A stretch of DNA of 9,047 nucleotides from Candidatus Zixiibacteriota bacterium. Lineage in GTDB: Bacteria > Zixibacteria > MSB-5A5 > GN15 > FEB-12. This document shows positions 1 to 6,302 of the stretch, piece after piece. The notes beneath the pieces were generated by a model. The model had not been told where the DNA came from, did not search any database, and saw only the letters and a program-made list of their open reading frames with translations. Numbering within the stretch: position 1 is the first letter of the stretch; the number at the start of each line of letters is the position of its first letter. A program made the translations under genes and the position numbers. The stretch is taken from NCBI GenBank assembly GCA_003641405.1, contig QNAF01000090.1:1-9047 (forward strand), given 5' to 3'.

Positions 1-23
1 CTCTACCACTGAGCTACACCCCC
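1..23 (-). tRNA. tRNA 5' end, probably tRNA-Ala (cut by window edge)
   Basis: Read on the minus strand from base 23, the sequence is GGGGGTG (5' half of the acceptor stem), then T8-A9, then GCTC-AGTGGTA-GAG, which is the canonical D arm. Only the first 23 bases are present; the anticodon and T arms lie beyond the window. A GGGGGTG acceptor strand with G at position 3 is typical of bacterial tRNA-Ala, but the anticodon is not visible, so the amino acid is an inference and Ala is only the best guess. Confidence 0.85.
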
Positions 24-66
24 ATAAACCCTTCGGCAACAAAGCCGGCCACCTACGGGGAATCTA

Positions 67-94
67 AAGTTAGCCCAACCCGGTGGAATGTCAA
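67..94 (-). promoter_or_regulatory. Possible sigma70-type promoter for the tRNA
   Basis: On the minus strand there is a perfect TTGACA (94-89), a 16-base spacer and TAACTT (72-67), a weak -10. The predicted start near base 60 lies about 37 bases before the tRNA. The -35 is exact, but the -10 matches the TATAAT consensus poorly (3 of 6), so the assignment rests mainly on the -35 and on its position ahead of the tRNA. Confidence 0.4.
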
Positions 95-178
95 CCCATT
101 TTTGCCTCATGAACACGCACAGGCCTCAATCAGATTCTACAATGTGTTGGCTGACAGGCCGTTTCCGAACATCAGAAA

Positions 179-1237
179 CTACATGAGGTCCATTACGATG
201 GAGTCCAGCTTGATGAAATCTTCGCTCTCACCTTCCACGGCGAGGTAGCGGGGTGGCGTTGACTCCGGATCATACAGTCCCACCGAAACCGACGCGGGCG
301 GTCCGAACAACTGGCAGAATCCGGAAAATGCCGCAAGTTTGTCGGGTTGCCACTCCGCAGGCGGTGTGGCTGGATTCATGTTGGCCTGCGCAAAGCTCAC
401 TTTGGGCATGGTTGTGTCCTGAACATTAAGGCGTACTGTAAGAGTCAGGTCAAAGTCTATCGTTTCATGGGGCACCAGGTAGGCCTCAATAAAGAACACG
501 CTTGGATCCAACTGTCTCAGCCGGAAACCGACAAGATCGATAGCGGGTTCTGTGAATGCGACCAGTTTTGTATCAGTCGGCCTGGTGTCAAACGACAGAA
601 GCCTGGCCAGCAGTTGGTCAGTCGGTGGCAACTTGTCGAAGTTTTCAACAGTCAACTGATTGGCGTTATCGAGCCTTCGTCGAAGGGGTCGCACCAAGTA
701 CTCGTCAAAGAACTGGTGGTGGCTCTCGCTCCCGAGCGCAAAGTGCCGGGCGGCATCGAGAATAGTTTTCAGGTCAGTGACGCTGGTGTCCTTGATAGGG
801 GCAAGATCCACGTACACATTTTTTTCCAGCGCTAGCCACGCGCCAAACAGTTCAGCTTGTTGCGCCGACCGGCGGTTGTCAGGATTGGCACTTGCGGCCA
901 ACTTGTACATCCCGGCGGCTTCGGCATAGAACGTCATCCCCTGCTCACTCAGACTGTCAGCCTTGAAACGGAACTTCACTCCAAGTCGCTTGATGATCGC
1001 CGACCACTTCTTATCATCGAGCAGGTCCGTATTTTCTGTGTAAAGATCAGCGAATGCTTCACTGATAGCTTCATGACTGTTCAGGCTGCCGTCTTCGACT
1101 CCTTGCAGCAAGGCAACCGCGGTTTCAGGGAAACCATCCGGGTTGTTGACGGTGTCGTACACCGGCTCGTCCGGGTTATGACCGCACCCGACCAGACAGA
1201 GCGTGATGACCAGAATAGAGAATCTTGATTTCATCAT
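179..1237 (-). CDS. Putative lipoprotein, family not recognised
   Basis: Protein of 352 aa. The N-terminus starts MMKSRF, then has a hydrophobic segment ending in Leu-Val-Gly-Cys, a lipobox with the lipidated Cys at residue 18. It should be exported, cut by signal peptidase II and anchored in a membrane. After the lipobox the first ~150 residues look mainly helical (acidic, Ala/Leu-rich, with a stretch around residues 115-140 reminiscent of tetratricopeptide-like helices). The C-terminal ~130 residues look beta-rich. I do not recognise a family. The start at 1237 was chosen because the lipobox then sits normally and AGAGG (1252-1248) lies 10 bases upstream; the next codon is also ATG (1234). 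An upstream in-frame extension to 1336 would run into the MITE-like repeat and bury the signal peptide, so it is rejected. The gene stands alone between that repeat and the tRNA. Function unknown. Confidence 0.8.
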   Translation of the reverse strand: MMKSRFSILVITLCLVGCGHNPDEPVYDTVNNPDGFPETAVALLQGVEDGSLNSHEAISEAFADLYTENTDLLDDKKWSAIIKRLGVKFRFKADSLSEQGMTFYAEAAGMYKLAASANPDNRRSAQQAELFGAWLALEKNVYVDLAPIKDTSVTDLKTILDAARHFALGSESHHQFFDEYLVRPLRRRLDNANQLTVENFDKLPPTDQLLARLLSFDTRPTDTKLVAFTEPAIDLVGFRLRQLDPSVFFIEAYLVPHETIDFDLTLTVRLNVQDTTMPKVSFAQANMNPATPPAEWQPDKLAAFSGFCQLFGPPASVSVGLYDPESTPPRYLAVEGESEDFIKLDSIVMDLM

Positions 1238-1247
1238 AGTATAAATG

Positions 1248-1252
1248 CCTCT
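1248..1252 (-). promoter_or_regulatory. Ribosome binding site that fixes the lipoprotein start
   Basis: AGAGG on the minus strand, 10 bases before the first of two consecutive ATG codons (1237, then 1234). It supports starting at the signal peptide rather than at the longer in-frame ATG at 1336. I could not identify a convincing promoter between this site and the repeat element at 1279. Confidence 0.5.
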
Positions 1253-1278
1253 AAAAAGACCAATCCGTATAGAGAAAA

Positions 1279-1498
1279 CACTAACAGGTTGTTGAAAAAG
1301 TGTTCGATAACGCTTTGTAACCAACAGTTTCGTCATCCCCGCCTCTCCTCTGTCATCCCCGCGAAGGCGGGGATCCAGTAACTCGTTGATTCAGATAGAT
1401 TCCCGCCTGTGCGGGAATGACGGGTTACACGATGATTGGTTACACAAGGTAGCAGCGATTTCATCATTCGTATTGTGTTTTTCAACAGTCTGCTAGTG
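1279..1498. mobile_element. MITE-like non-coding element with terminal inverted repeats
   Basis: A 220-base element. Its ends are imperfect inverted repeats of 21 bases (1279-1299 and 1478-1498, 18 of 21 matching); both begin CACTA and contain TGTTGAAAAA. AAAA flanks both ends directly (1275-1278 and 1499-1502), a possible target duplication, though too simple to be proof. A second, inner inverted pair follows (around 1312-1325 and 1436-1448, core TTGGTTACA), and the middle holds GC-rich palindromes. There is no meaningful ORF, so a transposase would have to act in trans. The right end lies only six bases beyond the stop codon of gene D, so the element could also end or shield that operon's mRNA. 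The TGTTGAAAAA type of end resembles ends of some insertion sequences, but I cannot assign a family. Confidence 0.65.
1331..1422. repeat. Nested REP-like palindromes inside the MITE-like element
   Basis: Two perfect 8-bp hairpins with four-base loops: ATCCCCGC-GAAG-GCGGGGAT (1355-1374) and ATTCCCGC-CTGT-GCGGGAAT (1399-1418). GTCATCCCCGC occurs twice as a direct repeat (1332-1342, 1352-1362). The outer copy, 1331-1342, also pairs with 1411-1422 (11 of 12). The motif GTCATYCCCGC...GCGGGRATGAC is a common dispersed palindromic repeat type in bacteria. Without the rest of the genome its copy number here is unknown. Confidence 0.7.
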
Positions 1499-1504
1499 AA
1501 AATA

Positions 1505-2596
1505 TCAGAAAATGTGCGAGAATGATGCTATCCACTCTTCTACCAGGAATTGCACCCGCCCGATTAATAGCGACACACGTCCCATGACAGTGTATCCAAA
1601 GTGCGCACCGAACGAAATCATAATGAACCAGATGCCAACTTTAGCCGTGACTCCCAGCGCACCCGTGTGTGGCTTGGAGAAGTAGAAATAGATCAGGGTG
1701 GCGATGACGCCGATGATGACAATAGCAGTAAGCAAGAACATGATCGACCGGCGTTCCACAGTGAACTGCAGATCGTACGAACCAACCTCCTGCGCGTCGC
1801 CCGGGTCGTAATTGTATTCTGCAAGGAAAGTACCTGAACCTGTCTCGGTCAAAGAAATACCGCCGGATGACCACACCGTGCTTTGTGCGATCGACCTTGC
1901 TTGAGCCTCCCCCGACTCTCGTATCTCAAATTCTATGGTATAGAATTCACCGAAGCCAAGAACCGCGGTATCAGCAAACTCCGCTTGGAGCAACACCGAG
2001 GCGTCGCCGTTTCTGTTGACGGATTCCCCGGTTGATGAGGTCGAACCTGCCAGCACTTGTGGGTAGCCTGTCTCAGCAACGGAGGGCTCTGCAATGACAG
2101 CCACACTCGCCGTGTCATCGTATGCGAGCGCAACATCATCGCTCGCTTCGCCGTCAGTTATCAGCAAGCCGTTAATATTGCTTCCGAATGGATCTTCCGA
2201 TTCGCCAACCTTTTCTGAAATACCCACCATTGTATCCTGCATCTGCGGCAGGACCAGGCCGTGAAGTTGTGAGGTTATGAAAATTCCGGACGTGACACCC
2301 ATCACAAATGCCAGCGACACGCGAGAAACCCAGGACCACTTTTGCCAGAACCGGGCGAACATGAGAAGGCCGAGAATGCCGGGAACGAACAGCCACCACT
2401 TGCCACCAAGCATTGGATTCCACAACTGTTGCAGAACGACCGTATCCCAGACCAGTCCGACCTGGTATCCGGCGGTGAGCCCGGCAAAGATATGCTCGGC
2501 GACCTTGTAGATAGGGTTGTCCTTGTACATGAATGAGAACAACGCCAGCGTGACAAATGCCATCAACCAGATCTGGAATATCTCAACGCCGCTCAT
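1505..2596 (-). CDS. Membrane protein D, six helices with a large extracytoplasmic insert
   Basis: Protein of 363 aa, last gene of the A-D cluster. Predicted membrane helices near residues 5-24, 33-52, 66-82 and 88-108, then a long soluble stretch (about 115-280), then helices near 284-304 and 318-338. Positive residues lie in the loops after helices 1, 3 and 5, so the insert should be outside the cytoplasm. Its first part (about 125-200) is Ser/Thr/Gly/Asp-rich and looks disordered; its second part (about 200-280) alternates like strands, with a YNYDPGD-type turn and a final VGSYDLQFTV strand, suggesting an Ig-like beta sandwich. The start codon overlaps the stop of gene C as ATGA, with GGGAG just upstream, so translation is coupled. 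I recognise no named family. Conserved-looking patches are in helices 1-2 (KDNPIYKVAEHIFAGLTAGY). Confidence 0.85.
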   Translation of the reverse strand: MSGVEIFQIWLMAFVTLALFSFMYKDNPIYKVAEHIFAGLTAGYQVGLVWDTVVLQQLWNPMLGGKWWLFVPGILGLLMFARFWQKWSWVSRVSLAFVMGVTSGIFITSQLHGLVLPQMQDTMVGISEKVGESEDPFGSNINGLLITDGEASDDVALAYDDTASVAVIAEPSVAETGYPQVLAGSTSSTGESVNRNGDASVLLQAEFADTAVLGFGEFYTIEFEIRESGEAQARSIAQSTVWSSGGISLTETGSGTFLAEYNYDPGDAQEVGSYDLQFTVERRSIMFLLTAIVIIGVIATLIYFYFSKPHTGALGVTAKVGIWFIMISFGAHFGYTVMGRVSLLIGRVQFLVEEWIASFSHIF

Positions 2597-3429
2597 ATTC
2601 TCTCCCGGCGTTGTTTGTACCTGATGATGAAGTACCCGATGTTGCCAAGGGCCACCAACGCGATGATAAGAAGGTGTACCAGCGATTGTGCGCCCATGCC
2701 CCTTACGGCTTCATCCGGCATACCGACAAGCTGCTCATACTCGGCGGCTCCCTTCATGCCGCCAAGCAGACCCAGAAACTGTCCTGACGCTACAAAAGCG
2801 TAGTACTTGGGTGCGCCGACAGCCGTAGTCCCGCAGATCATGGGAACGCCATACTGAGCGTTAACAATTGAGACCCAGTAGTCAGCAGTGGCGTTGTCGG
2901 CAACTTCAAAGATGAACGCGATGTCGTCATAGTTCTTAACGGAGTCCATCAATGGCAGTTCGGACAGGGGCGTACCGCTGTTGTCGGTAGGAAAGATGGA
3001 CTCAATCGAAGAACCCATGCCGGTCATCACCGCCACGTAGCCATACTTGTAGCCGAGGTTGACATAGTCCTCACCGTACACTTTGCCGTATTCTTCAGCC
3101 ACCCTTCGAGTGACGGTTTCGGCCATCGAAGGCCCCCCCAGCGGGATGTTGGACAACGTAATGACATTGCAGTTTTTGCGGAAGAAATGGCGCAAAGCCG
3201 TCGTTGTCATCGGCTCACACTCGGCGATAGTCGATGGATAGTAGTCAAAGACCACAAAGACGTTTGATCCGTCAGGGATTGCTTCGACAGAATCGAACAC
3301 TGCCTGGGCTTCGGGCGTAATGCTGATTGGCAACTCGGCCGGAACAATAAATGGAATGATCACCGCGATAGCCACCATGAGGTAGATCCATCGCCGGTCC
3401 ATCTGCTCCATTTGCTTCCAGAAGCTCAC
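2593..3429 (-). CDS. Membrane protein C, extracytoplasmic alpha/beta domain between two helices
   Basis: Protein of 278 aa from a GTG start. One membrane helix (about 14-29), a soluble domain of about 215 residues, a second helix (about 247-269) and a basic tail (RYKQRRERI). Positive charge at both ends puts the termini inside and the domain outside. The domain alternates strands and helices: a VFVVFDYYPS strand (57-66), the helix of CEPMTTTALRHFF, then NVITLSNIPLGG; the layout looks Rossmann-like. Cysteines are at 71, 87 and 199. No catalytic motif is recognised. I chose GTG at 3429 because AAAGGG (3442-3437) lies seven bases upstream and the previous gene ends four bases before it. The longer ATG at 3558 would overlap gene B by some 125 bases in another frame; ATGs at 3411 and 3402 remain possible. 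The stop overlaps the start of gene D. Confidence 0.82.
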   Translation of the reverse strand: MSFWKQMEQMDRRWIYLMVAIAVIIPFIVPAELPISITPEAQAVFDSVEAIPDGSNVFVVFDYYPSTIAECEPMTTTALRHFFRKNCNVITLSNIPLGGPSMAETVTRRVAEEYGKVYGEDYVNLGYKYGYVAVMTGMGSSIESIFPTDNSGTPLSELPLMDSVKNYDDIAFIFEVADNATADYWVSIVNAQYGVPMICGTTAVGAPKYYAFVASGQFLGLLGGMKGAAEYEQLVGMPDEAVRGMGAQSLVHLLIIALVALGNIGYFIIRYKQRRERI

Positions 3430-3433
3430 GCTG

Positions 3434-4093
3434 CTACCCTTTCCCCATGTAGGTGCGTTCGATCCCGAGGATGATGCGAAGTGACATGGAAGCTGCGCCC
3501 AACGCCGCGCCGATGATAATACCGCGCTGAACCGCCATGTTAAAACCGCCCATGACATAGGTATTCAGGAACGCGGGGATATCTCCCGGCAGTTGGTCCA
3601 GTATGTACTCACCCATTGGCACACGCCACAGCATCACCAGGGTAGCTGTGATCAGAAGGATAGTTGCTTCGGCGCTTCTGGCGCGGAACGCCCGGTAAGC
3701 CGCGGATGCTATGTAAAAAGCCAGCGTCGCGAACATAGTCGCCATCATGGGCATCTGAAGGTTTTGGAACAGCCAGTCATATACGGAGCCTTCCGCGCGC
3801 CCAAACAGCGGCGACCAGTCAGGTGACAATACTGAGGGAATGGCCATGGCGAACACGGCTAAGATCGTCAGTATCTTGTAGCCCCAGCCTTCTTTGCGCC
3901 GTTGGATCGCAGTCCAGTTGACTCGCACAATTGAGACAACACCAAGCAGCAGAGTGAAACCACCAACAATGGTGAGCCAGACGGTCAATTCCTGGCTGAG
4001 TCCACCGACGAAGGTGTCCGCCCGGAAGAAGAACGCCGTGACCAGAAGCAATCCGGAAAGGAAGGCGATAGCGACTGGGACAGTGGTTCTCAT
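3434..4093 (-). CDS. Membrane protein B, six transmembrane helices
   Basis: Protein of 219 aa, nearly all membrane. Helices near residues 5-23, 35-57, 72-90, 114-134, 141-158 and 186-207. Basic loops (VRVNW...QRRKEGWGYK and YRAFRARS) follow helices 2 and 4, giving both termini in the cytoplasm. The two larger outside loops (91-113 and 159-185) are rich in Pro, Trp, Asp and Tyr. No known transporter or enzyme motif is visible and I do not recognise the family. It starts 21 bases after gene A and ends four bases before gene C, so it belongs to the same transcription unit. A role as membrane scaffold or channel for a complex with A, C and D is inference from context and topology only. Confidence 0.85.
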   Translation of the reverse strand: MRTTVPVAIAFLSGLLLVTAFFFRADTFVGGLSQELTVWLTIVGGFTLLLGVVSIVRVNWTAIQRRKEGWGYKILTILAVFAMAIPSVLSPDWSPLFGRAEGSVYDWLFQNLQMPMMATMFATLAFYIASAAYRAFRARSAEATILLITATLVMLWRVPMGEYILDQLPGDIPAFLNTYVMGGFNMAVQRGIIIGAALGAASMSLRIILGIERTYMGKG

Positions 4094-4114
4094 TGTTGTA
4101 TCATCTCAAGTCTG

Positions 4115-4993
4115 CTAAACCGCTTCAAACAGGTTAATGAACCATTCACCGTAACCGAACGACACCAGGGCAGCACCAATTATGATGCACAGCACAATCA
4201 GAACTTTGACAAAATCCTGTCCTTTGAGGCCGCCGGTCATAATCGGTTCGTGCGACAGATAGGCGGATGCCGCGTAGAGCTCTTCGCCCATCAGAGTGTA
4301 ATCACACGCCGCAATGAAGAACGGCAACTGCTCAGGGCGGGCCGTTCCCGCGATCTGGATTGAACCCGCGGCATTGCCTGTTTCTGCCAACAGCAGTGAT
4401 TCGGCGAAGAACGCGCCCATGTAGATATTTGTGGCCGGGCGCTCCCGCATCATGTAGCCGTTGACATTTGCGGTAAACGCAAACTGTTCCCCGGCAACGT
4501 ATTTTACAGTGTCTTTGTCGTAGCTGTCTCTCTTGCCGGCTTCGATATACGCCTGCTCGACTACTTCCTGACCGGCCGCCAGCACCAGCGGATAGCGCAC
4601 CGGCACGGTCAAAGGCGTGTCATACTGCGCTACGATTTTGGCCACCCGTCCGAGAATGGATATTCCCGCTATGGTCTCAATTTCATCGAGTTCAGCAATA
4701 CCCGGAACAAACAGCACTGGTCGCCCCATCTCTGTGGCGCGGCCCACGGCTTCTTCGACCGCATCCAGGCCGGGAATCTTGCGAAGATAAAGCGGCTTGC
4801 CCGCTTTTGCCCATTTTGTGTATAGCAGCACTGCCGTGGAGAAGACCAACACCAGCACCAGCGCGTTGATTCGGTCCACGCGGAACGCGGATCCTTCAGC
4901 GACTTGTGCAAGCAGGGTCTGGGGGACACTCACAAGGAGAGTGAACAGGCCAAGCGAAACAAAACGGCTGCTATTTGGAACGGGTTTAGTCAC
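4115..4993 (-). CDS. Membrane protein A, DUF6754-like, first gene of the cluster
   Basis: Protein of 292 aa. A signal-like helix (11-29), a second helix (42-59), a soluble domain of about 200 residues, and a C-terminal helix (262-281). TKWAKAGKPLYLRK after helix 2 and the lysines before helix 3 place the soluble domain in the cytoplasm. Distinctive stretches are RKIPGLDAVEEAVGRATEMG with RPVLFVPG (71-98), GEQFAFTANVNGYMMRERPA (168-187), GAFFAESLLLAETGNAAGSI (193-212) and QLPFFIAACDYTLMGEELYA (222-241). From memory these resemble a Pfam domain of unknown function, DUF6754; that match was not tested. The start is GTG at 4993: it is the first possible start after an in-frame stop and the only one ahead of the first hydrophobic segment. 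No Shine-Dalgarno sequence precedes it, while a strong promoter lies immediately upstream, suggesting a leaderless mRNA. Function unknown. Confidence 0.85.
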   Translation of the reverse strand: MTKPVPNSSRFVSLGLFTLLVSVPQTLLAQVAEGSAFRVDRINALVLVLVFSTAVLLYTKWAKAGKPLYLRKIPGLDAVEEAVGRATEMGRPVLFVPGIAELDEIETIAGISILGRVAKIVAQYDTPLTVPVRYPLVLAAGQEVVEQAYIEAGKRDSYDKDTVKYVAGEQFAFTANVNGYMMRERPATNIYMGAFFAESLLLAETGNAAGSIQIAGTARPEQLPFFIAACDYTLMGEELYAASAYLSHEPIMTGGLKGQDFVKVLIVLCIIIGAALVSFGYGEWFINLFEAV

Positions 4994-4998
4994 GTGGC

Positions 4999-5026
4999 AA
5001 TATACGAAACATCATTGGTTTGTCAA
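4999..5026 (-). promoter_or_regulatory. Strong sigma70-type promoter of the A-D cluster
   Basis: On the minus strand: TTGACA (5026-5021, six of six), a 16-base spacer, TATATT (5004-4999, five of six). Only five bases (GCCAC) separate the -10 box from the GTG start of gene A. With the usual 6-8 bases from -10 to the transcription start, the RNA would begin at or within the start codon. It lies in the gap after pgi/pmi and its stem-loops, so the four-gene cluster has its own promoter. Confidence 0.65.
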
Positions 5027-5069
5027 ATAGGGGCTGAGTGCCATCTGTATTCGACGCGCTTCCTAAGTT

Positions 5070-5112
5070 GAGTCAGGTTATTTCCCGCCAAAGGCGGGAT
5101 GAGACCTGACTC
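5070..5112. repeat. Nested stem-loop, copy 1 of a paired palindromic repeat
   Basis: Outer perfect 9-bp arms GAGTCAGGT (5070-5078) and ACCTGACTC (5104-5112) enclose an inner 7-bp hairpin TCCCGCC-AAA-GGCGGGA (5083-5099). It lies downstream of pgi/pmi and just ahead of the promoter of gene A. No T-run follows on either strand, so it is not a standard intrinsic terminator. Confidence 0.75.
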
Positions 5113-5133
5113 TATTCTGTGACATGATGTAAC

Positions 5134-5181
5134 GTGTCGGGTCACAATCTCCCACCCAGGCGGGAAATCAGGACCCGACAC
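5134..5181. repeat. Nested stem-loop, copy 2 of a paired palindromic repeat
   Basis: Outer perfect 10-bp arms GTGTCGGGTC (5134-5143) and GACCCGACAC (5172-5181) enclose TCCCACC-CA-GGCGGGA (5150-5165), an inner hairpin with one mismatch. It has the same plan as the copy at 5070-5112 (GTCRGGT arm, CCCRCC...GGCGGG core). It begins 17 bases past the pgi/pmi stop codon, so in the mRNA it would form at the 3' end of that operon, where it could slow decay or help stop transcription, although no T-run follows. Confidence 0.75.
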
Positions 5182-5198
5182 AACGGTAATACAAAACA

Positions 5199-6275
5199 TC
5201 ACTGACTTCTCTCAACGAGCTCCTTTTTCAGTTTTTCGATAGCTTCGACAGGAGTCGGGTCAACTTTGCTGAGAATAGCCAGGTAGTATGACACAAAATC
5301 ACCCATCTGGATCAGGTTGAACATCCTTTCGAGTTCGGTTTCACCGGTAGCATAGATGTCGATCACCTGGACGTCCAGTTCTTCGATCAACCCCTTTACA
5401 ACATCCATTCGGGAGGAAATCCTGGGGTGATCACCACTGTCGCGCAGGTTGATTACCACGAAATGATCCTTGTGTTCTTCAATCTGCTTTGACCAGCCCT
5501 CAAGTTCATTGTGGTTGAACTCGGGGTATTGGCTGGTAAACGCCATCTGCTTGGCGTTCTCGCATATCTGGCACTTCCAGCGGGCACCGACACTGTCCGT
5601 CAGCGTGGGGCCGCAGTAGATGATAGGAATTCTGCCGTGGATAAGCTGTGCCATCTGCTTGGCGGGATTCTTATTAACTCCGTGATCCTCGACCATCCTT
5701 GCTCGCGTGGTGTCAAGATGTGCTATGGCTTTGTTGATGCGTTCAATGCCATCTTTGATCAGACCGATTTTCTCAAGAAACACCATCAGCGGAACAAAAG
5801 AGTAACCGATAGCCGCACGGGGCTGTAATCCTGACGGCAGTTTGAACATAGGTATCTCGTTCAAACCGGCGACTTCTTCGAGTAATCCGTTGGTAGTGAG
5901 AACCACAATCATAGACTTGCGCTGCAGGGCGTCATCGACAGCCGCCAGAGTTTCTTCTGTATTGCCGCTGTATGACAATGCTATCACGAGTGTTTCGTCG
6001 TCCACATACTCCGGGAGCGAATAGTGACGACAGACCTGAAACGGAATCAGCATTTCCGATGCCAGGAAAGAGCGTGCCAGGTCACCGGCAAATGCCGATC
6101 CACCCATCCCGACCACAACGACATTACGCACATCAGGGTATTCTTCCTTGGGCACGTTCCAGCCACCGGCCAGTTTTAGTGCCTGGGTCATCTGCTCCGG
6201 CAAATCAAAAATGCAATTGTACATGTTTGACGGATCAAGAGAGCGAATTGCGTCGATATCATCCAGTATTGACAA
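5199..6275 (-). CDS. Bifunctional phosphoglucose/phosphomannose isomerase
   Basis: Protein of 358 aa, full length for the small SIS-domain PGI/PMI family, which interconverts glucose 6-phosphate or mannose 6-phosphate with fructose 6-phosphate in the cytoplasm. First SIS domain: VVVVGMGGSAFAGD (52-65) and ALSYSGNTEET (99-109), the sugar-phosphate binding loops; QPRAAIGYS (151-159) follows. Second half: RWKCQICENAKQMAF (232-246) and PEFNHNELEGW (251-261). Glu239 and His255 lie 16 residues apart, as do the catalytic Glu and His reported for the Pyrobaculum enzyme (recalled, not aligned). The start is TTG at 6275, with AAAGGA nine bases upstream, 27 bases after ptsI. This is not the large classical Pgi nor cupin-type ManA. 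Next to ptsH-ptsI it would feed imported hexose phosphates into glycolysis, or supply mannose 6-phosphate for sugar-nucleotide synthesis. Confidence 0.93.
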   Translation of the reverse strand: MSILDDIDAIRSLDPSNMYNCIFDLPEQMTQALKLAGGWNVPKEEYPDVRNVVVVGMGGSAFAGDLARSFLASEMLIPFQVCRHYSLPEYVDDETLVIALSYSGNTEETLAAVDDALQRKSMIVVLTTNGLLEEVAGLNEIPMFKLPSGLQPRAAIGYSFVPLMVFLEKIGLIKDGIERINKAIAHLDTTRARMVEDHGVNKNPAKQMAQLIHGRIPIIYCGPTLTDSVGARWKCQICENAKQMAFTSQYPEFNHNELEGWSKQIEEHKDHFVVINLRDSGDHPRISSRMDVVKGLIEELDVQVIDIYATGETELERMFNLIQMGDFVSYYLAILSKVDPTPVEAIEKLKKELVERSQ

Positions 6276-6284
6276 AGTTCTATT

Positions 6285-6290
6285 TCCTTT
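6285..6290 (-). promoter_or_regulatory. Ribosome binding site supporting the TTG start of pgi/pmi
   Basis: AAAGGA on the minus strand lies nine bases before a TTG codon (6275-6273). No ATG or GTG in frame lies close by that would leave the conserved N-terminal region intact, so this site decides the start. Confidence 0.55.
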
Positions 6291-6302
6291 GGCTATAGGT
6301 TG

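Noticed and set aside
122..160. Stem-loop after the lipoprotein stop (GGCCT/AGGCC with inner TCAG/CTGA) as a terminator
   Set aside because: The stem is broken, the loop is long, and the minus-strand sequence that follows has an A-run, not a T-run.
347..1228. Plus-strand open frames opposite the lipoprotein gene
   Set aside because: They lack family features or convincing ribosome sites and mirror a minus-strand gene with a good signal peptide; the same holds for plus-strand frames opposite the other genes.
1235..1243. TATACT just before the lipoprotein ATG as a -10 box
   Set aside because: The best upstream -35 candidate is only 14 bases away and weak, and transcription would start inside the coding region despite a ribosome site further upstream.
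1238..1336. N-terminal extension of the lipoprotein to an ATG at 1336
   Set aside because: It would lie partly in the MITE-like terminal repeat, bury the signal peptide 33 residues inside the protein, and ignore the AGAGG site before 1237.
1331..1422. The repeated GTCATCCCCGC units as a CRISPR array
   Set aside because: Only two direct copies about 20 bases apart, with palindromic partners and no regular spacers; they fit REP-like repeats.
3430..3558. Longer start of gene C at 3558
   Set aside because: It overlaps gene B by about 125 bases out of frame; the added residues look like shadow translation (Arg/Ser/Trp-rich), and GTG 3429 has a well-spaced AAAGGG.
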